Assembly (NCBI GenBank): GCA_022818135.1
Contig: JAFMSR010000015.1
Location: 455,316 to 519,315 of the forward strand
Reading direction: 5' to 3'
DNA length: 64,000 nt
From: Saxidomus purpurata
Taxonomy: Eukaryota; Mollusca; Bivalvia; Venerida; Veneridae
Positions 1 through 12,784 of this stretch are shown here, in pieces; the stretch's first letter is position 1, and the number at the start of each line of letters is the position of its first letter. A program made the position numbers and the translations under genes. The notes beneath the pieces were generated by a model. The model had not been told where the DNA came from, did not search any database, and was given only the letters and a program-made list of their open reading frames with translations.

Positions 1-3000
1 TCATACATGCTCAAACAGATCGGGTCAAAAGACTTAAACACCTTTTGTTAAGAAACAGTCTTAAATTTCTGCCTTCTGATTGGTTATACCTTGAAAACTG
101 ACCAACAAGAAAGCAGATAGTGAGCACACACTGAAAACTGACAAATCAGAAGGCAGAAAGTGAGCACTCCTTAAAATTTACAAATCAGAAGACAAATAGA
201 AAACTGACCAATCAGAAAGCAGCTAGTTAACACGGTCACCGTTTTCAAAGAAGGTATTTTTTTTATCTTTGACCCAGTTCATAAAATGATTCCTCTATCT
301 GAATGTCAAAGACATACAAGATAACAAGGTAAATAACAATTACAGATTGCAGTTATCAGCTTCCACACTAAAAAACTGTTATTTGCAAAAAACTGATGGA
401 TGTCAACTATAAGTGGTCAACCCAAACTGACCATATTAAGGCTATTCTATGTCCAAAACTTCTACTTGTTGATAAGCACGATAACTTAAATGGAAAAAAA
501 TGTGAAAAACATTGGGAATATAGCCTTTTTTTCTTCAAAATATTACCATAAAGGAATGTTTTTTTTGCAAAACTCTATCTCTGCTTACCACTCTTGATGA
601 AAAATATTTGAAAGGTTGACATCATGTGATTGACTACTTTTAAATGCTTCTTATATAAACATTACAAAACAAATTCAATGGCAATAAAATTGTCCCTCTG
701 TATGTATGTTTTCTTATACATGAACATGTTTTATGAATAGTTTTTGTTTTGTTTACGAACACCTTTAGATGTGTCACTTAGTGTAGCAGTCCTCATCGTC
801 AGTCACAGTAATATTGACCAATGCTCAACTGTTAAATTTTGCATAAAAATACAACTGGACATTTTTTTATACAACAGCCATGTAATTTCTCCTATACATT
901 TTACACTCCCCTCCCCATCCCCCTATATTCATGTTAGAGCCATAACTCTGAAATTACCATGTTATGGTGCATCAAGTTTTCAGTTAATGTATGTTCAATA
1001 CCTATGATGAAAAGTTTTGCATTTACCTAAGGCCTTATTCATGTTTGACTTTAACAGTGAAATTAACTTCCTTCTGCAAGACTAAAACGTACTGTTCTGT
1101 CTGTTTGTATATCCTTGTAATGTATTTTACATTTTGAAAATCATGTACTGCATGGTAATGGTTTTTACAATTTGAAAATCATGTACAGTACAGTACAGGC
1201 TTATAGATCCTGTTACTTGTACTTGTATTTTTTGTAATGGTTTTTAAAGCTGACTGCAATTCTATTTAAAATTCTTTACCTTTAAGAAATATTGAAATGG
1301 TTTACACTTACAAAAATTCTAATAATGATTTGTTCATTTTTCAAATACTGAAAGTATTCTTTGTAAAGTGATTATTTACAAACTGGTTTGCAAGCACTGA
1401 GAACCATAGATAACATATGGATATCATAAAACAGGCAAAATATCTCACGAGCCCCTTGAGTCGAAAGTAAGTTTTTTTCTACATTGGCAACAACAGATTG
1501 CAGAGCATGGCTACAGTAAGTTTAGTGAAAATATTCCCATGGTTACCAGTTGTGTTTAAGATGATAGAGGAATTATGGGTCTCAAGAAGCAATGAAACTA
1601 GTGCAATCAAAGTTTCAGACCTTTTTTCAATCCTTTACTCAGAATAATGACAAAAATATACAATTATGACAGTTAGAAAATATATCTAAACAACCATGTC
1701 AGTATTTGGAAACGATGAATGACATGTACAGATATGAGCCGTGCTGCTTAAGAGTAACATGCCTGGTACTTGGTGGCCAGTGTTACACCCATCAGCAGCC
1801 CCTCTGTGACTAGTGTGGCATCACAGGTGGAAGGAACAGTATCTGGGACCTAAACACTACAAGGATACAGTGTTTGGGTCCGGGGTACATTCCTTCAACC
1901 AGTGTGTGGCCCTAAAGCAGCCCCAACATCTCCTAGACTCACCTGAGTGGTAGTTAAGCAGTTGTATGTGCATACTTTTATATAAACAATGGTAAATACT
2001 CACACTGACTTAAGGTAAACCTTTAGGTTTAAGCCTGGCAAGGTTCATATATACAGTACATGTAGTTTTAAGTTTAACACTTACCATACTCAGTCTCTAA
2101 ATTGGATTGCTCCTCTAGCTTTCAATCCCAAATTGGGACAGAACTTTTACTTAAAGCGGTGCTCATTGAAAACTTACACAATGAGTAGCAAACAGTGCAG
2201 ATCATGACCAGACTAGACAGATGTGCAGACTGATCATGATCTACACTGGTTGCAAAGGCAGAATTATTTGCCGCAATCAGGGTTAAGGTTTAAAAAGAAA
2301 TAAAATCACTCGTGTATTCCTAAGATGTGACCAGTCATAGTTAAAGGTACCAAGGAAGAATGAAAACTTGCTCCTTGTGCTGATACAATGTAGATTTTAC
2401 ATTCTATATATTTTGACTTTTCAACTTCTTGATCAGAATCTACATTGTTAAAACAATACAAGCATGAACAATCATTGTTTTACATGGAAATAAGGGAGGT
2501 GTACTAGAAATGAGGAATTCTACATAATTTTCCTTCCTGTGAAAAATATTGCCAAAATCCTGAATCACAAAAACCTTTAACAATCATGAATTTGTTAATC
2601 TATAAACTTAAATTTATGCAAAGATAACATTTTTACCAGCAATTATTATTTCTGTCACACTTAAAGTGATCCAGCATATACTGATCAACTAACATTGGTC
2701 AGCGGGAAAATAGCTCAATATAAATAAAACTTAAATACTTTTTTCCATCTACATACCGTATTTTCTGCTTTAAAAAATCAATACATCATTATTTTACAAA
2801 CAAAAATAAAAAAATTATTTCATCAGAATAATTCTATTAAACCAAACTGACATATTTTTTCAGTAAATGCTTCAACAATGTAGTATACCTTAATTAATCT
2901 TATAATCTAAATGAACCTGCGATGAAAGATTTCCTGAATTTATTAAATTTCTTCTATTCTTTATTTTCTCGACAGTTTTAGAAAAATAAATCCAAAAAGA

Positions 3001-3247
3001 ATATGACCCAAGACAAACAATGATGTAACAGGCCTGTACCCCTCTATGACTTCTGAAACCTCTCTCAACATATTCAGAAAATCCTGTTTTCTGTTTTCAT
3101 TGATCATTCTGGGTACTAGTCTAGAATAGACCATACTGGGTACCAGTCCATTTTCATTGACCATACTAGGTACCAGTCTATACACAAAAAGCACAAATAA
3201 ATGTTTCTTGCAAGCACTACAATGTAACTATAAACAAGAAGCCAGGG
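1..3247. other. 3' flank and possible 3' UTR of the DCUN1D1-like gene
   Basis: No coding region is supported here. The part next to 3247 follows the DCUN1D1 stop codon on the minus strand and should contain its 3' UTR; several candidate AATAAA signals exist on the minus strand and I cannot choose between them. Positions about 60-235 hold a degenerate local repeat around CTGACCAATCAGAAAGCAG. About 2095-2290 is a dispersed repeat that recurs in the MsrB introns and near 33 kb. Short ORFs in this stretch show no recognisable protein. Confidence 0.5.
2095..2290. repeat. Dispersed repeat with GATCATG-rich partial palindrome
   Basis: The stretch contains GATCATGACCAGACTAGACA followed by an inverted GATCATGATCTACACTGG and then GCAAAGGCAGAATTATTTGC. 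The same order of blocks is seen at about 14560-14740, in the matching intron of MsrB copy B (24665-24742 and 26089-26180, split by an insertion) and, more decayed, at about 32940-33120. The spread over unrelated places shows a dispersed repeat; its class is not clear. Confidence 0.55.
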
Positions 3248-6200
3248 TTATACAGTGGTACTCTTGGGCTGAACCTGAGGACGTGCATATTCTACAAACT
3301 CGTCTATCAACACAGGCCATGCACCTGAAAAATAAAACATACCTTGACATGTATACACAGATAAACAAAGACATCTGGCTGCCATATTTGTTACTTTACT
3401 TAAACTTATTTATTTTAATTTGATTGTAGAACAAGTTCTTGCAATTATTTCTAGCTACTCTTGATGACTGTTTCCTGGAGTTTCCACCATTTCTCATGCA
3501 GTAAGAAGAGATTAAGGAGGTCCTGGTTAAAAGTCGCTGTCACAATTTGAACCAATGACTTCATGGTAGAGTCTATTACTCTAGCACTACACCATAGCAC
3601 CTCCCTGGCACTTTTTTTTATAATCAACACGCCTCGAGCATTCTTGGAATAGGGTAACTCAAGTAATGAATTCTCCCTAAGAATTGAGACTTGGAGGTTT
3701 CATTTCACCAAAATAAGTCAAACTGTTGGCGAGTGCTGTGTTTGATAGTGTTTTGAAATTACTTCGTATGTTTCAACTTTAAAAACAAGACAAAGCATTT
3801 AACAAAAATAGAAACCATGCTTTTCAAATAATAAAGACAGACTGGACAATCTTGATAGTAATTTTTGTGGAACTATTTTAAAATCTGGCTACATGTTTTT
3901 GATAAGACTTCTTAAGTTTACAAAATGCAACAAAAATGTCATTCCTGTTATGACATCAAAATGAAGTAGCTTTGTTAACATAAAAGTTTGGATGTCTACA
4001 TGTAGTACACATACATGTCACCTAACCAATCACACATGTAGACTGACTGAAATAGATTGTTGTTGTAGTTTAGCACCCGTTGTAACGGTATTTGGTCATT
4101 TTTACAGGCAGGCAGGCAGTTTACCTATCCATTGTTCCTGGGAAGGACCAGTACTAGATCCCTGTCCTCAATAAGAAACTGCCAACTTTCTCACATAAAG
4201 AGACATGTCAGAGACATGGTCGTGACAGTGCTTGAACCTATGACCCTAATTCAATGAGAGAGTACAGCGATTTCAAGCTAGCAACTCTAACCACTTGACC
4301 ATGGAGGCGGACTGACTGACATAACACTGACTGACAAAATGACAGATTTACCTTCTTCATCATAATTACTCATGTCTTCATTGATCATATTACAAAAGTC
4401 CAGTAACAAGTTCCAAGTATCTTTTGGTATGGATCTTTTATGATGTTCCTAAAATAAAGAAAACATTCAATCAGAATACCCAAGTAAAGATTTATCTAAA
4501 GTCTTGGCTATCAAGTGACTCATAATAAATAAACACCCAATATTCTTTTTAAACCAATTACAAAAACAAGACAAGACATTTTAAATTTTAAATGAAATCG
4601 TTTTTCTCTCTCTTATTTTGTTACCGTCACTTCAAAATAGGAAATAAGAAGAAAAGTAAGACTTTATTTCAAATAAGTTACGTTACAATACAGTGTCTGA
4701 TATTCTTGTACTATTGGAGAATGTTAGCTCTTCACGTTCGTTTATGTTTGAACATTTTTTCAATTTTTATATTTTGTCATAAGAGGACTTTTGTTCAAAT
4801 GATTACCTGTAAAAATTGACTCCATAAAGGTAGAAATTTGAATCTTCCTGATAAAACAATATTCCAGTATGCTATTGCCATATCTAAATCTGAAAGGAAA
4901 AACAAATTCAGTCAAATATGTTGTCTATGAAGGTTTCTACATTATCTACAGGATGTGTAAGTCACTTAAGAAGTTATCTGGGTTTCAAACCAGTACATGT
5001 ATATGTCTCGGCTCCCTGCCAGTCAGCCACAACTCAGCAGTTGTAGATAGAAGGCAAGGTGACCAATCTTTCATGGAGAAATGATGCAAATACGGAATAA
5101 GCAAGACCATAGGAATATTGCACATGTACATAAACATAGTGTGTGAACAATGGAAACAATTTGACAAGTTTATGGTAAACATTATATACACCTGATTTAG
5201 GCTGAATATGACTTTTAAATAATAAAATCTCAAATGACTTACCCAAACCTTTTTGTCCTGGGTTTTTAGCATAATTAAAAGTAAATTGATAAAAGTCTTT
5301 GAACTTTGAGGGATCTCTGATGTCCTGCTCTAATACAGTGCACTTCTGTTTCAACCTTTCTGGTGTATCACATCTGAAATATTTTAAAATATCATCTCAA
5401 CATCATAGTAAAAATAACACGGCTTCTCAGTAGTTACTAAGGAAACATACTTCGAACCCAGTTATATATTTTGATAGATATCAATTACTACGTCTTTGTG
5501 TTAAAAGACTGGTTTGTTATAATCAAAATCCTAGTTGCCAAAGAACAGATACATGTACTGTCTTTCAATCTAGCATTTAAAGCATGTTTACCTGTAACAA
5601 ATAAATAGCATGCCAAGTCGTTCTTCACTTTATTCAGTTCTGCCATTTCTAGACTTCAATGATGTAGACTCACAGAATGTTGGATCTTGGTCTCGGTCTC
5701 AACTTCTATCTAAGTATCTTGAGATGTGTATATCTATAACTCACCCTGTCTTGAGATAAGTATATTTATAACTCACTGTATCTTGAGATACATGTATTTA
5801 TAGCTCACTCTAGCTTGAGATATGTGTATTTATAACTCACCCTAATTCAGTCATGCCATTTAGGAACTCCTCTTTTGTAAATTCACACTGTGTTGCAGCT
5901 TTGAATCTCCAAGCTATCACTAAGACTGTCCTGGATTCAGGGTTCAAGTTCAAATCTTCAAGAAACTTCATCACACCATCTACAGTCATTTTATCCTCTT
6001 CCAGAGGATCTTTGCAAAAGAAAATACAGAAACATCAAATGCCAGAACTAATGAGCTACAAATGTTTCTCAAAATCTGATTCAATTTCCCAGAATGTCAA
6101 GCTTGTCTGTAATCTTTTCATCATGAAAATAATACCATCTACATAGCTTGTTTGTTTGTTACTTTTAACTCAAAGGGGGAAACTTTGAGCTTCACAATTG

Positions 6201-8800
6201 GTAAAAGGACTGGTAAGTTTTGGTATGCATATGCAGCTGAATTTCTACCTTTAAACTTGCAGGTCAAGGCCTGTGATCTCATTACTTCATTGCAATTATA
6301 AGGATACTGGGAGAGAGAAATATTTTCTGTAGTGTGACTCAAACCTGTAAACCTACTTTTTCCTCTTGTGGAACTAATGATTTGGATAAAAAAAACCTGG
6401 ACCAAGTCCTGTCTTCAATTAATTTCTGTTTGATGATTTCCTCCCACCTTCCTACCATTAACCGTTCACAATTTTTCATGTTTCTGTTGATAGAATAAAG
6501 GTGTAAACATAGGAAGTTACCAACCATGTTTGTTTACCTTTTTTCAAAATCCCTCCATCCCCAGTTATCGTGGTATTAAGATTAAGGCCCTATTATGTGC
6601 TTATGGAATGTATTCACATATATGTGACATAGCATAAAAGTCAATACTGTGAAGTCTTAGTTTACCATAAACAGTGTTTTAGAATATTTTACAGCTTTCA
6701 GCTGAAAAGAAGAAAGCAGTGCTATATAATAAGAACAGCTTCAGACATTACAATTTTTGTTCAAATGGATTCAAGATTCCTGTCTTGGTGTGTCAAATTT
6801 CTGTGCTATTTAAGAAGCATAGCTTGTGTTACATGTTAAATCATTCCGACAATAAATAAATATTGTATTGTAAGAAGGTTATTACTCTGTCTCATTATTC
6901 TTTTGGATGTCGACCATGAGTTAGTCCATGACAGACACCAAACCAACAATTCAATAGCTAAACATATGGGTGTCTCTTTATTTTTCAGGGCGTCCGGTAG
7001 GCTTTGAAACTCAAGGGTCATTGACTCTTCAGCCTAAATTTTCAAGGGTCAAAATCAAATTTTCAAGAGTCAAGGTGAGATTTTTAAGGGTCGAACCATG
7101 GGTCATAGGGTTTCCAGCCTTGTACTCTAGCGCTGGCACATCATATTTTTCAGTTTGTGTTCTGAAGCTGTACTGTTTTCAAAAAATTCTTAAATTAGAT
7201 AGATCTAGCTGCTGATGCCTTTCCCAGGCTAAAATGTACGTTGTTTCCCGTCTGTCACATATTTTCGCGATCTCGTAAGTCCGCGATTTTCGTCCTTTTT
7301 CCCCGCGATTTTATTGTAATTAACAAATATTGAAGGTTATTTGACACAAATTTATAAGATGCATTATTTTGTTTATCTTTCCATATCAAGTTTTTTATGC
7401 ATGATGGAAGAAGTGAAAATAACGTTAGTTAAACTTTCAACATGTAAGTCAATATAAATGCGCTGTTACAAGTAATTTAAACTCGCGACGAATCTCACAC
7501 TTGAATATATTACTCGACTAGACCGCCGAAAAAACATCCACTAATTATCTAATTCGAGTGTCACCATCATCTACTAAATGATGCGCATACTCTTTTGATT
7601 GCATCATTTATATGCCGCGTGTTAACAACACCTTTTACACATAATAGATGCCGAACATGTGTTTATTGCTTGTCAATTAAATCCAATCATCCATTGATTA
7701 CGTCATTATCAAGCCGAGACAATGTGCACGTGCGTAATCGTCGCTGATTGACTGAAAGCGAGTAGATTAAAATACAAGCTCCGCCTCCGTTCTCACTTTC
7801 TGACGCGTCAACGGTTGCAACGGCCCGAGTGTTTGGAATTAACAAGTTGATTGACACGTACGCTAAAGAATCGACGCATGAATGAAAATTCCTACGGGTC
7901 AAATATGACTCGTTGGGCGTTTTCATCGCGGGTCAAATATGGGTATTTCGAAATTTTCACGGGTCAAAACCCGGGAGCTCGGGTCTACCGAACGCCCTGA
8001 TTTTTGCCATCAAACTGACAGTGGCTAGACTCCTCACGTCATCACATGATCAAAGAAACTAGATTCGCCAAAACAAAATGACAGATGATGAACTTGGAGC
8101 AATTTTCTAGAGATACAGAACTTACATTACTGCCTGATGAAAAATGGCAGGCGAACCTAAACAGAAAAAACAAAAATGTCTGACCCTTAGAATTTCTACA
8201 TGACCCAAAAGCTTATAAAGGGGGCCTGAAATCAGAGCTGGCAGAAACACTGCAACTGGGAGCAGTGGTGTAGAGGTTAAGGTGTCTGCCGCTAATCCCG
8301 GAGGTTGCCGGTTCAAGCCCCACTAGGGGCACGACCTCATAATACACAAAAACTGGTTTTTCAGGAAGCGGACTTGAGATTGACTTGATAAGCTTCAAGC
8401 TTTCTTCACAATTGGGCTTAAATAAATTTGTATCAAAATAAACTAGTCTGGGCGACTCGAGTCATTGAATTTCTACACATACCTTTGTATCTCTGCCAAA
8501 GTGCTTCAAGTCGTTTTCTGTCAACTGTTGGACGGGAAGATTCATTGTACTTTTCTGGATTTTGGAAGTAATTGTCAACTGCAACATCTAATTTCCAATC
8601 ATGACAACTTAGACAGTGAATTCCTGTTTTTTCTGTTGTTTGTGTAAAGGCTATGAACTGTCTAACTTTGTCTCTTTGAGAACTTTTTAACTTGTGCTGT
8701 AAAAAAAAACAAATAAAGTAAACAACATGAAAGTTAATTTTCATGTGAACTGAATTGATTATAAGACAAAAAACGTAAAAATCCTTTAAAATCTTACCAT
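3248..8800 (-). CDS. DCUN1D1: DCN1-like protein 1 (cullin neddylation co-factor), seven exons, complete
   Basis: Coding exons on the minus strand are 8798-8800, 8483-8696, 5841-6009, 5243-5373, 4807-4889, 4352-4448 and 3248-3324. All joins are GT-AG and in phase, giving 774 bases and 257 aa; the vertebrate protein has 259. The first exon carries only the start codon. The N-terminal UBA-like part begins [15 protein letters not shown] and holds [15 protein letters not shown]. The C-terminal PONY (DUF298) domain includes [35 protein letters not shown] and [17 protein letters not shown], and the protein ends KSTTV as in vertebrate DCUN1D1. Residues matching the human DAD patch that contacts cullin are present (Asp in PKDTW, Ala in GAWP, Asp in LIDE). 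The family promotes NEDD8 transfer by binding cullins and the E2 UBE2M. DCUN1D2 is the only close alternative; invertebrates usually have one gene for both. Confidence 0.96.
3520..3612 (-). repeat. tRNA-derived SINE fragment in DCUN1D1 intron 6
   Basis: On the minus strand the sequence has an A-box-like TGGTGTAGTGCTAGAG and, about 35 bases on, a B-box-like GGTTCAAATTG. This is the layout of a Pol III promoter in a tRNA-derived SINE head. No matching body or tail could be delimited. Confidence 0.45.
4098..4315 (-). repeat. tRNA-derived SINE with conserved core, in DCUN1D1 intron 6
   Basis: Read on the minus strand it starts CCGCCTCCATGGTCAAGTGG (A box), has GGTTCAAGC as B box, then a core with TATGTGAGAAAGTTGGCAGT, and ends in GGCAGGCAGG-rich sequence. 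The core recurs at about 47548-47680 on the plus strand. A decayed relative lies at about 24136-24345. Three copies in unrelated places support a SINE family. Confidence 0.65.
5713..5840 (-). repeat. 32-bp minisatellite, four units, each carrying a copy of the splice donor
   Basis: This sits at the start of intron 3 of the DCUN1D1-like gene. On the minus strand each unit begins GTGAGTTATAAATA or a one-base variant and continues to TCTCAAG. Donor-like GTGAG motifs end at plus-strand positions 5840, 5808, 5776 and 5744, exactly 32 bases apart. The exon-proximal one (5839-5840) is the donor that keeps the reading frame. Use of a distal copy would add 32 bases and shift the frame. Confidence 0.85.
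6986..7999. mobile_element. Non-autonomous DNA transposon with CAGGG ends (hAT-like) in DCUN1D1 intron 2
   Basis: The left end is CAGGGCGTCCGGTAG and the right end is its inverse with one mismatch. The element is 1014 bp and is flanked on both sides by ATTTTT (6980-6985 and 8000-8005). Near both ends there are many GGGTCA-type short repeats. No transposase ORF is present. CAGGG termini are typical of hAT elements, but those duplicate 8 bp, so the class is an inference. Confidence 0.65.
8250..8440 (+). repeat. tRNA-derived SINE in DCUN1D1 intron 2
   Basis: An A-box-like AGTGGTGTAGAGGTTAAGG is followed by GCCGGTTCAAGCCCCACTAG, a very good B box. The sequence then runs on through ACGACCTCATAATACAC towards AATAAATTTG. 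This is a tRNA-derived SINE head with a short body, inserted in the intron on the strand opposite to the host gene. Confidence 0.6.
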
Positions 8801-9439
8801 TTTTCTAATCGTTTCTTTTTCTAGGCAAGGACTAACTTCTAGTACGAATATATTTCCGCGGAATGAACCTGTCCCGAATATATGTACTATCGCTGTCATC
8901 TACAGAAAAACAGACAGGAAAGTTGATAAATGGATGCCGATGAAATAGGTTTTTTGTTTCGTATTGATATTTACTGTCTACAAGAATATTATACACTCAC
9001 ATTATACGGTATATGGCACTACGTCTACTGTAAATATATATTTTTTTTATTATTGTTCACCCCTGGGTGAACTTACCAAGACCCCTGACAGGCGAAGATT
9101 GAAGAGAGACAGATGCAGATACAAGGAAATCCAGGTACCAGACCCTTATTCTTTTACGAATAGACCCATTGCTTTGTTTACATTCCCGATGTATAGCACC
9201 AATGCACGTGAGACTACCTCTAGGTTTCTAACTAGTTCATCTCTAGATAGATGGGAAAACACTAGGTAGTCCAGAGCGTTAACCACTCAACGACCGCACG
9301 TCAAAATGCATAATGTGGCGTCTTTCTAACAAAGACCCTAAACCGAGATCCACATAGTATTTAAAAGCAAAAGAGGCAGTAATGGAGTAATCATAATCAA
9401 TTGATCTTTATCAGCAATATGTAAATGATTACATGTTTC
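8801..9439. other. 5' flank of DCUN1D1-like gene, no gene seen
   Basis: The start codon of the minus-strand gene is at 8798-8800, so this holds its 5' UTR and promoter. No TATA box or Inr could be assigned with confidence. Farther out (about 9060-9250) the sequence reads like a decayed repeat and has no convincing coding potential. Confidence 0.4.
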
Positions 9440-10620
9440 TAGACACGGTAGATTACGATTAAACCATTAAAGATTCTGGTAACATTAAGTCATTGTATGC
9501 AAATTTTCTGGACTTTAACAAATTTCAACTTGGACCAAGTAGTAAAAATTCCTACAAGAGAAAACAATGTACTTGATTTATTTCTAACAAATCAGCCATG
9601 TCAAGTTCATTCTACCAAAAGTCTACTAAACTTAGGATCATCTGACCACAAAATGGTGTTTCATGAGATTAAAATACCAGTTAGAAGACCACGCCAAGTA
9701 AGACGAGAAGTGAAGATATATAAAAAGCAAACTTGGATGCACTTAAAGCAGACCTATCACAGTACTATGGAAATGTTTTTGATTAGAAGAATGGGACAAA
9801 CATTGGTCAATGGAATTCAATCCAGATAAATGTGAAGTAATTAGAATTACAAAAAAAAACTCAGCATTATTACTCAATACAAACTACAAAGTATTGAACT
9901 TAACACAACAACAATGCAAAATACCTCAGGGTTACCGCCAGAAATGACTTTAGTTGGAAAGGAATATTGAAAACATATCTTCTAAGGCTAGACATGCTCT
10001 TAAATTTATCAAAAGAAATGTACAGAATGATAATAGAAACCTAAAAGAAACAGCATGTAAAACCAATGTTCGCCAACAACTAGAATATTGTAATACAATT
10101 TAACATCCGTGGCAAAAAACCCTAATCTATGAAATCGAAAGGGTGCAAACAGCCGCAGCAAGATATGTAATGAATGACTTTTCATACCAGAGAAGTGTAA
10201 CGTCAATGCTAGAAACACTAAAATGGCAAACACCTAAACATAGAAGGATACATGCATCGCTAATAATGTTGTATAAAATTGCGAACGATCTTGATCGTAG
10301 ATCATATGACCATCTTACACACTCGAGAAATCTCAACTACAGTATTCCCTTCTCAAGAACCCAATATCACATGAATTCTTTCTTTACCCGCACCATCAGA
10401 TACCTGTCGTATACCATCAAGTCTCCAAAACTTTATCGATAGCCTAAACTCGTACATGTTCTAATTCCATCATGTCACACGTAATGTTACTTTCAACAAT
10501 TCTTTTTAAACAAATTATCCTGTAACATTCCTTCTGATTTTTAACATATCCATTCCCAACCTCTTATTAATGATCAGAAAAATTGATTGTCGAGACTACC
10601 CCCGTAGATGTAGATATACA
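9440..10620 (+). mobile_element. Jockey/CR1-type LINE remnant with large internal deletion
   Basis: The frame from 9497 reads like the end of a LINE endonuclease domain (NNVLDLFLTNQP, then SSDHKMVFHEI). It passes with a frame change into WSMEFNPDKCEVI, which in intact elements lies late in the reverse transcriptase. ISSKARHALKFIKRN, RQQLEYCNTI and TAAARYVMNDFSYQRSVTSM from the C-terminal part follow. Most of the reverse transcriptase, including the YADD region, is missing. Frameshifts and stops make it inactive. It lies between the DCUN1D1-like gene and the MsrB duplication. Confidence 0.8.
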
Positions 10621-10885
10621 CAAAGTATTTCAGTGTCTTAGGTAATCAATATTCTGTCATTTTCTGATTACATGCAATTGTAATTTAATAGAATGCACTG
10701 GTGAAATAGCAAGTAATTATGATTTTATGATTACATTAGATTAAATTACCCTTTTTTCTCAGTTCCAATTTTATTGAAGATAAAATGCAAACTATTCTAC
10801 ATGTATATCTATTGAACTATTTTGGAAAATAATGTGAGACACTGAATAACACATACTTAAAAGTCGCCAGTGTGCCGCTAGATAT

Positions 10886-12005
10886 TACATCCCACCCAAT
10901 GAAACTTCTACGGCCCCCTAGTTCAATATTAAATATATCACGTTTTATCCATTGTACAGCAACAAAAATGTGTACAGATGCATTAGAAGTGAAGGCCAAT
11001 AATGTCATATAACATTTTCGTCCATTTTTAATCCTGTTCACCGACTTTCCGAATGGGATTAACAATACGTCCTATATTGCACTTTCTGCACGTGTTCAAC
11101 ACAAAATGACACTAATGTTTGTAATAAGACGACCAGCGGATAGCTTTAATTAAAAAAACATAAAATGGCTCGAATGTCAAATCAAGATACGGCAAGGTTG
11201 ATAAGTATTTTAGAAAGCAGCGCGCAAGAACAAGAAGTTGTTACATTTACATCCCGCTTATTTACACTATTACAAAACAAAAATCGGCTAATTTTTATTT
11301 TTCCATGCGGATCGTTTCAATTTTCTACCACGGATGGTTTGTCTCTATGTCATATTTTTTAATGTTGATATGAATTGACATTTCAGTTTTACTTTTGGCT
11401 TACTGTTTGTCCATCTGTACGAACACTGTATTTGTAGCATAAATTAAACTTTCTTAGAATTTCTTCGAATTCTGAAGAAATACTTTGGAATGTATCATAA
11501 TATCGTATTGATCTAAAGTTCAATTTCAAATAAGTGGCGTTAAAGTCGTGAGATGCGTTATTCGACCTAACCTTGTGTCAAAATGCGTAATACATGTAGA
11601 TGTCACTATCATGAGTGCATAAGGCGGTCACATGCACGCGCTATTTGAAGAGCCCTGTTCAGATCACTTAGTCGGAATACTTCGTGAAAATTATTGCTGA
11701 ATTTGTAATTTTGTTAAAATCTAATACTGTTTGTATGAACTTGTTATCTTACAGGTATACACATTATGTGATATTAAAAGGGTGAAAATCAGTTATTTTG
11801 GTAATATTAAATACACCTCTTTTGGGAACTTCATTTTATATGGTCATGTAATAGAATCGATTATATAACAAAGAATTGATGTCGATATTGTTTGCAGTCT
11901 TTTTGAAGATAAACTGTTTGTGATATGTTTTTAAATTTAAGAACAAATGGTTTCCGATTAGTTGACTTATTGCACGCTATATACCAGGGGGGCGTTAGAA
12001 AATTT
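10886..12005. other. Segment present only in copy A of the duplication
   Basis: In copy B the flanking sequences are joined directly near 17400, so about 1.1 kb was inserted in A or lost from B. It contains two small divergent ORFs about 100 bp apart: minus 10817-11065 and plus 11165-11362, the latter starting MARMSNQDTARLISILESSA. Both look somewhat protein-like but match nothing I recognise. I do not call them genes. Confidence 0.4.
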
Positions 12006-12645
12006 GGTTAGTGTACGTATACTCATTATCTCACTGATGCTAAGGCTCAATAAGATCAATATCGTGCAGTAAATTTTTAACAAATAATTTTACGAATTTT
12101 GGCGATAATCTGATAAATAAAATAATATCACTTTTTATACAAACTGGATAAGAAATATATGAACCAATTTACTCAACAACTGCATTGCTATTTGGTTTGC
12201 GTGACTATGTGTATTTTATAGTCAATAATCAGTTCTGTATATAAATACACGTCGTATTTGGTATTTTTTACCATTTCACCGTGTTGTGTTACATAATAGT
12301 AACTGATCGTTTTGATACTTGACCACTGAAAGTATGCATTTCACTGTTTATGTACTTAAAGTTTGTTTTGAAGTAATTTGTATTTACCTTAGCACGAAAG
12401 TAGTGAGGTAATCATGTACATAATAACTTATTTATAAACGTTAAAGTAATTTGTTTAACAATTTTAAAATGAAACACAATGTAACTGTAATACATGTATA
12501 ATCAAAGACATTTTAGCATTTTGCATTAAATCAATCCCAGTTTTAGAGTACTAGCAGTACTAATAAAAACAAAAATAATATCAAACAGGGAATGCCACGT
12601 ACCAAAAACGCAGATCCTACCGAATCAAATCTCTGCTTGAGTATA

Positions 12646-12784
12646 TGTTATTTATTGTTTGACGTGGTGTATGGGGATATAATACTCGCGTAAATTAAAA
12701 TTACCCGAGCCATTAGGCGAGCGTGTTATCATGTCGAGGCGGGTAAAATGTTCAAATATACCACGTCAAAAGACAAATAACAAT
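12646..12784. repeat. Palindromic element with TTTGACGTGGT ends
   Basis: The left arm ATTGTTTGACGTGGTGTAT pairs with the right arm ATACCACGTCAAAAGACAAA, and inner parts also pair imperfectly around GCGAG/CTCGC motifs. It looks like a small foldback element. It occurs in copy A of the duplication and I did not find it in copy B. Confidence 0.5.

Noticed and set aside
5034..5354. Single 106-codon ORF on the minus strand
   Set aside because: Only 5243-5354 is coding, as part of the DCUN1D1 exon 5243-5373; the rest is intron read through the donor.
9497..9829. Host gene for a 110-residue protein
   Set aside because: It is the endonuclease end of a LINE followed by reverse-transcriptase parts in other frames.
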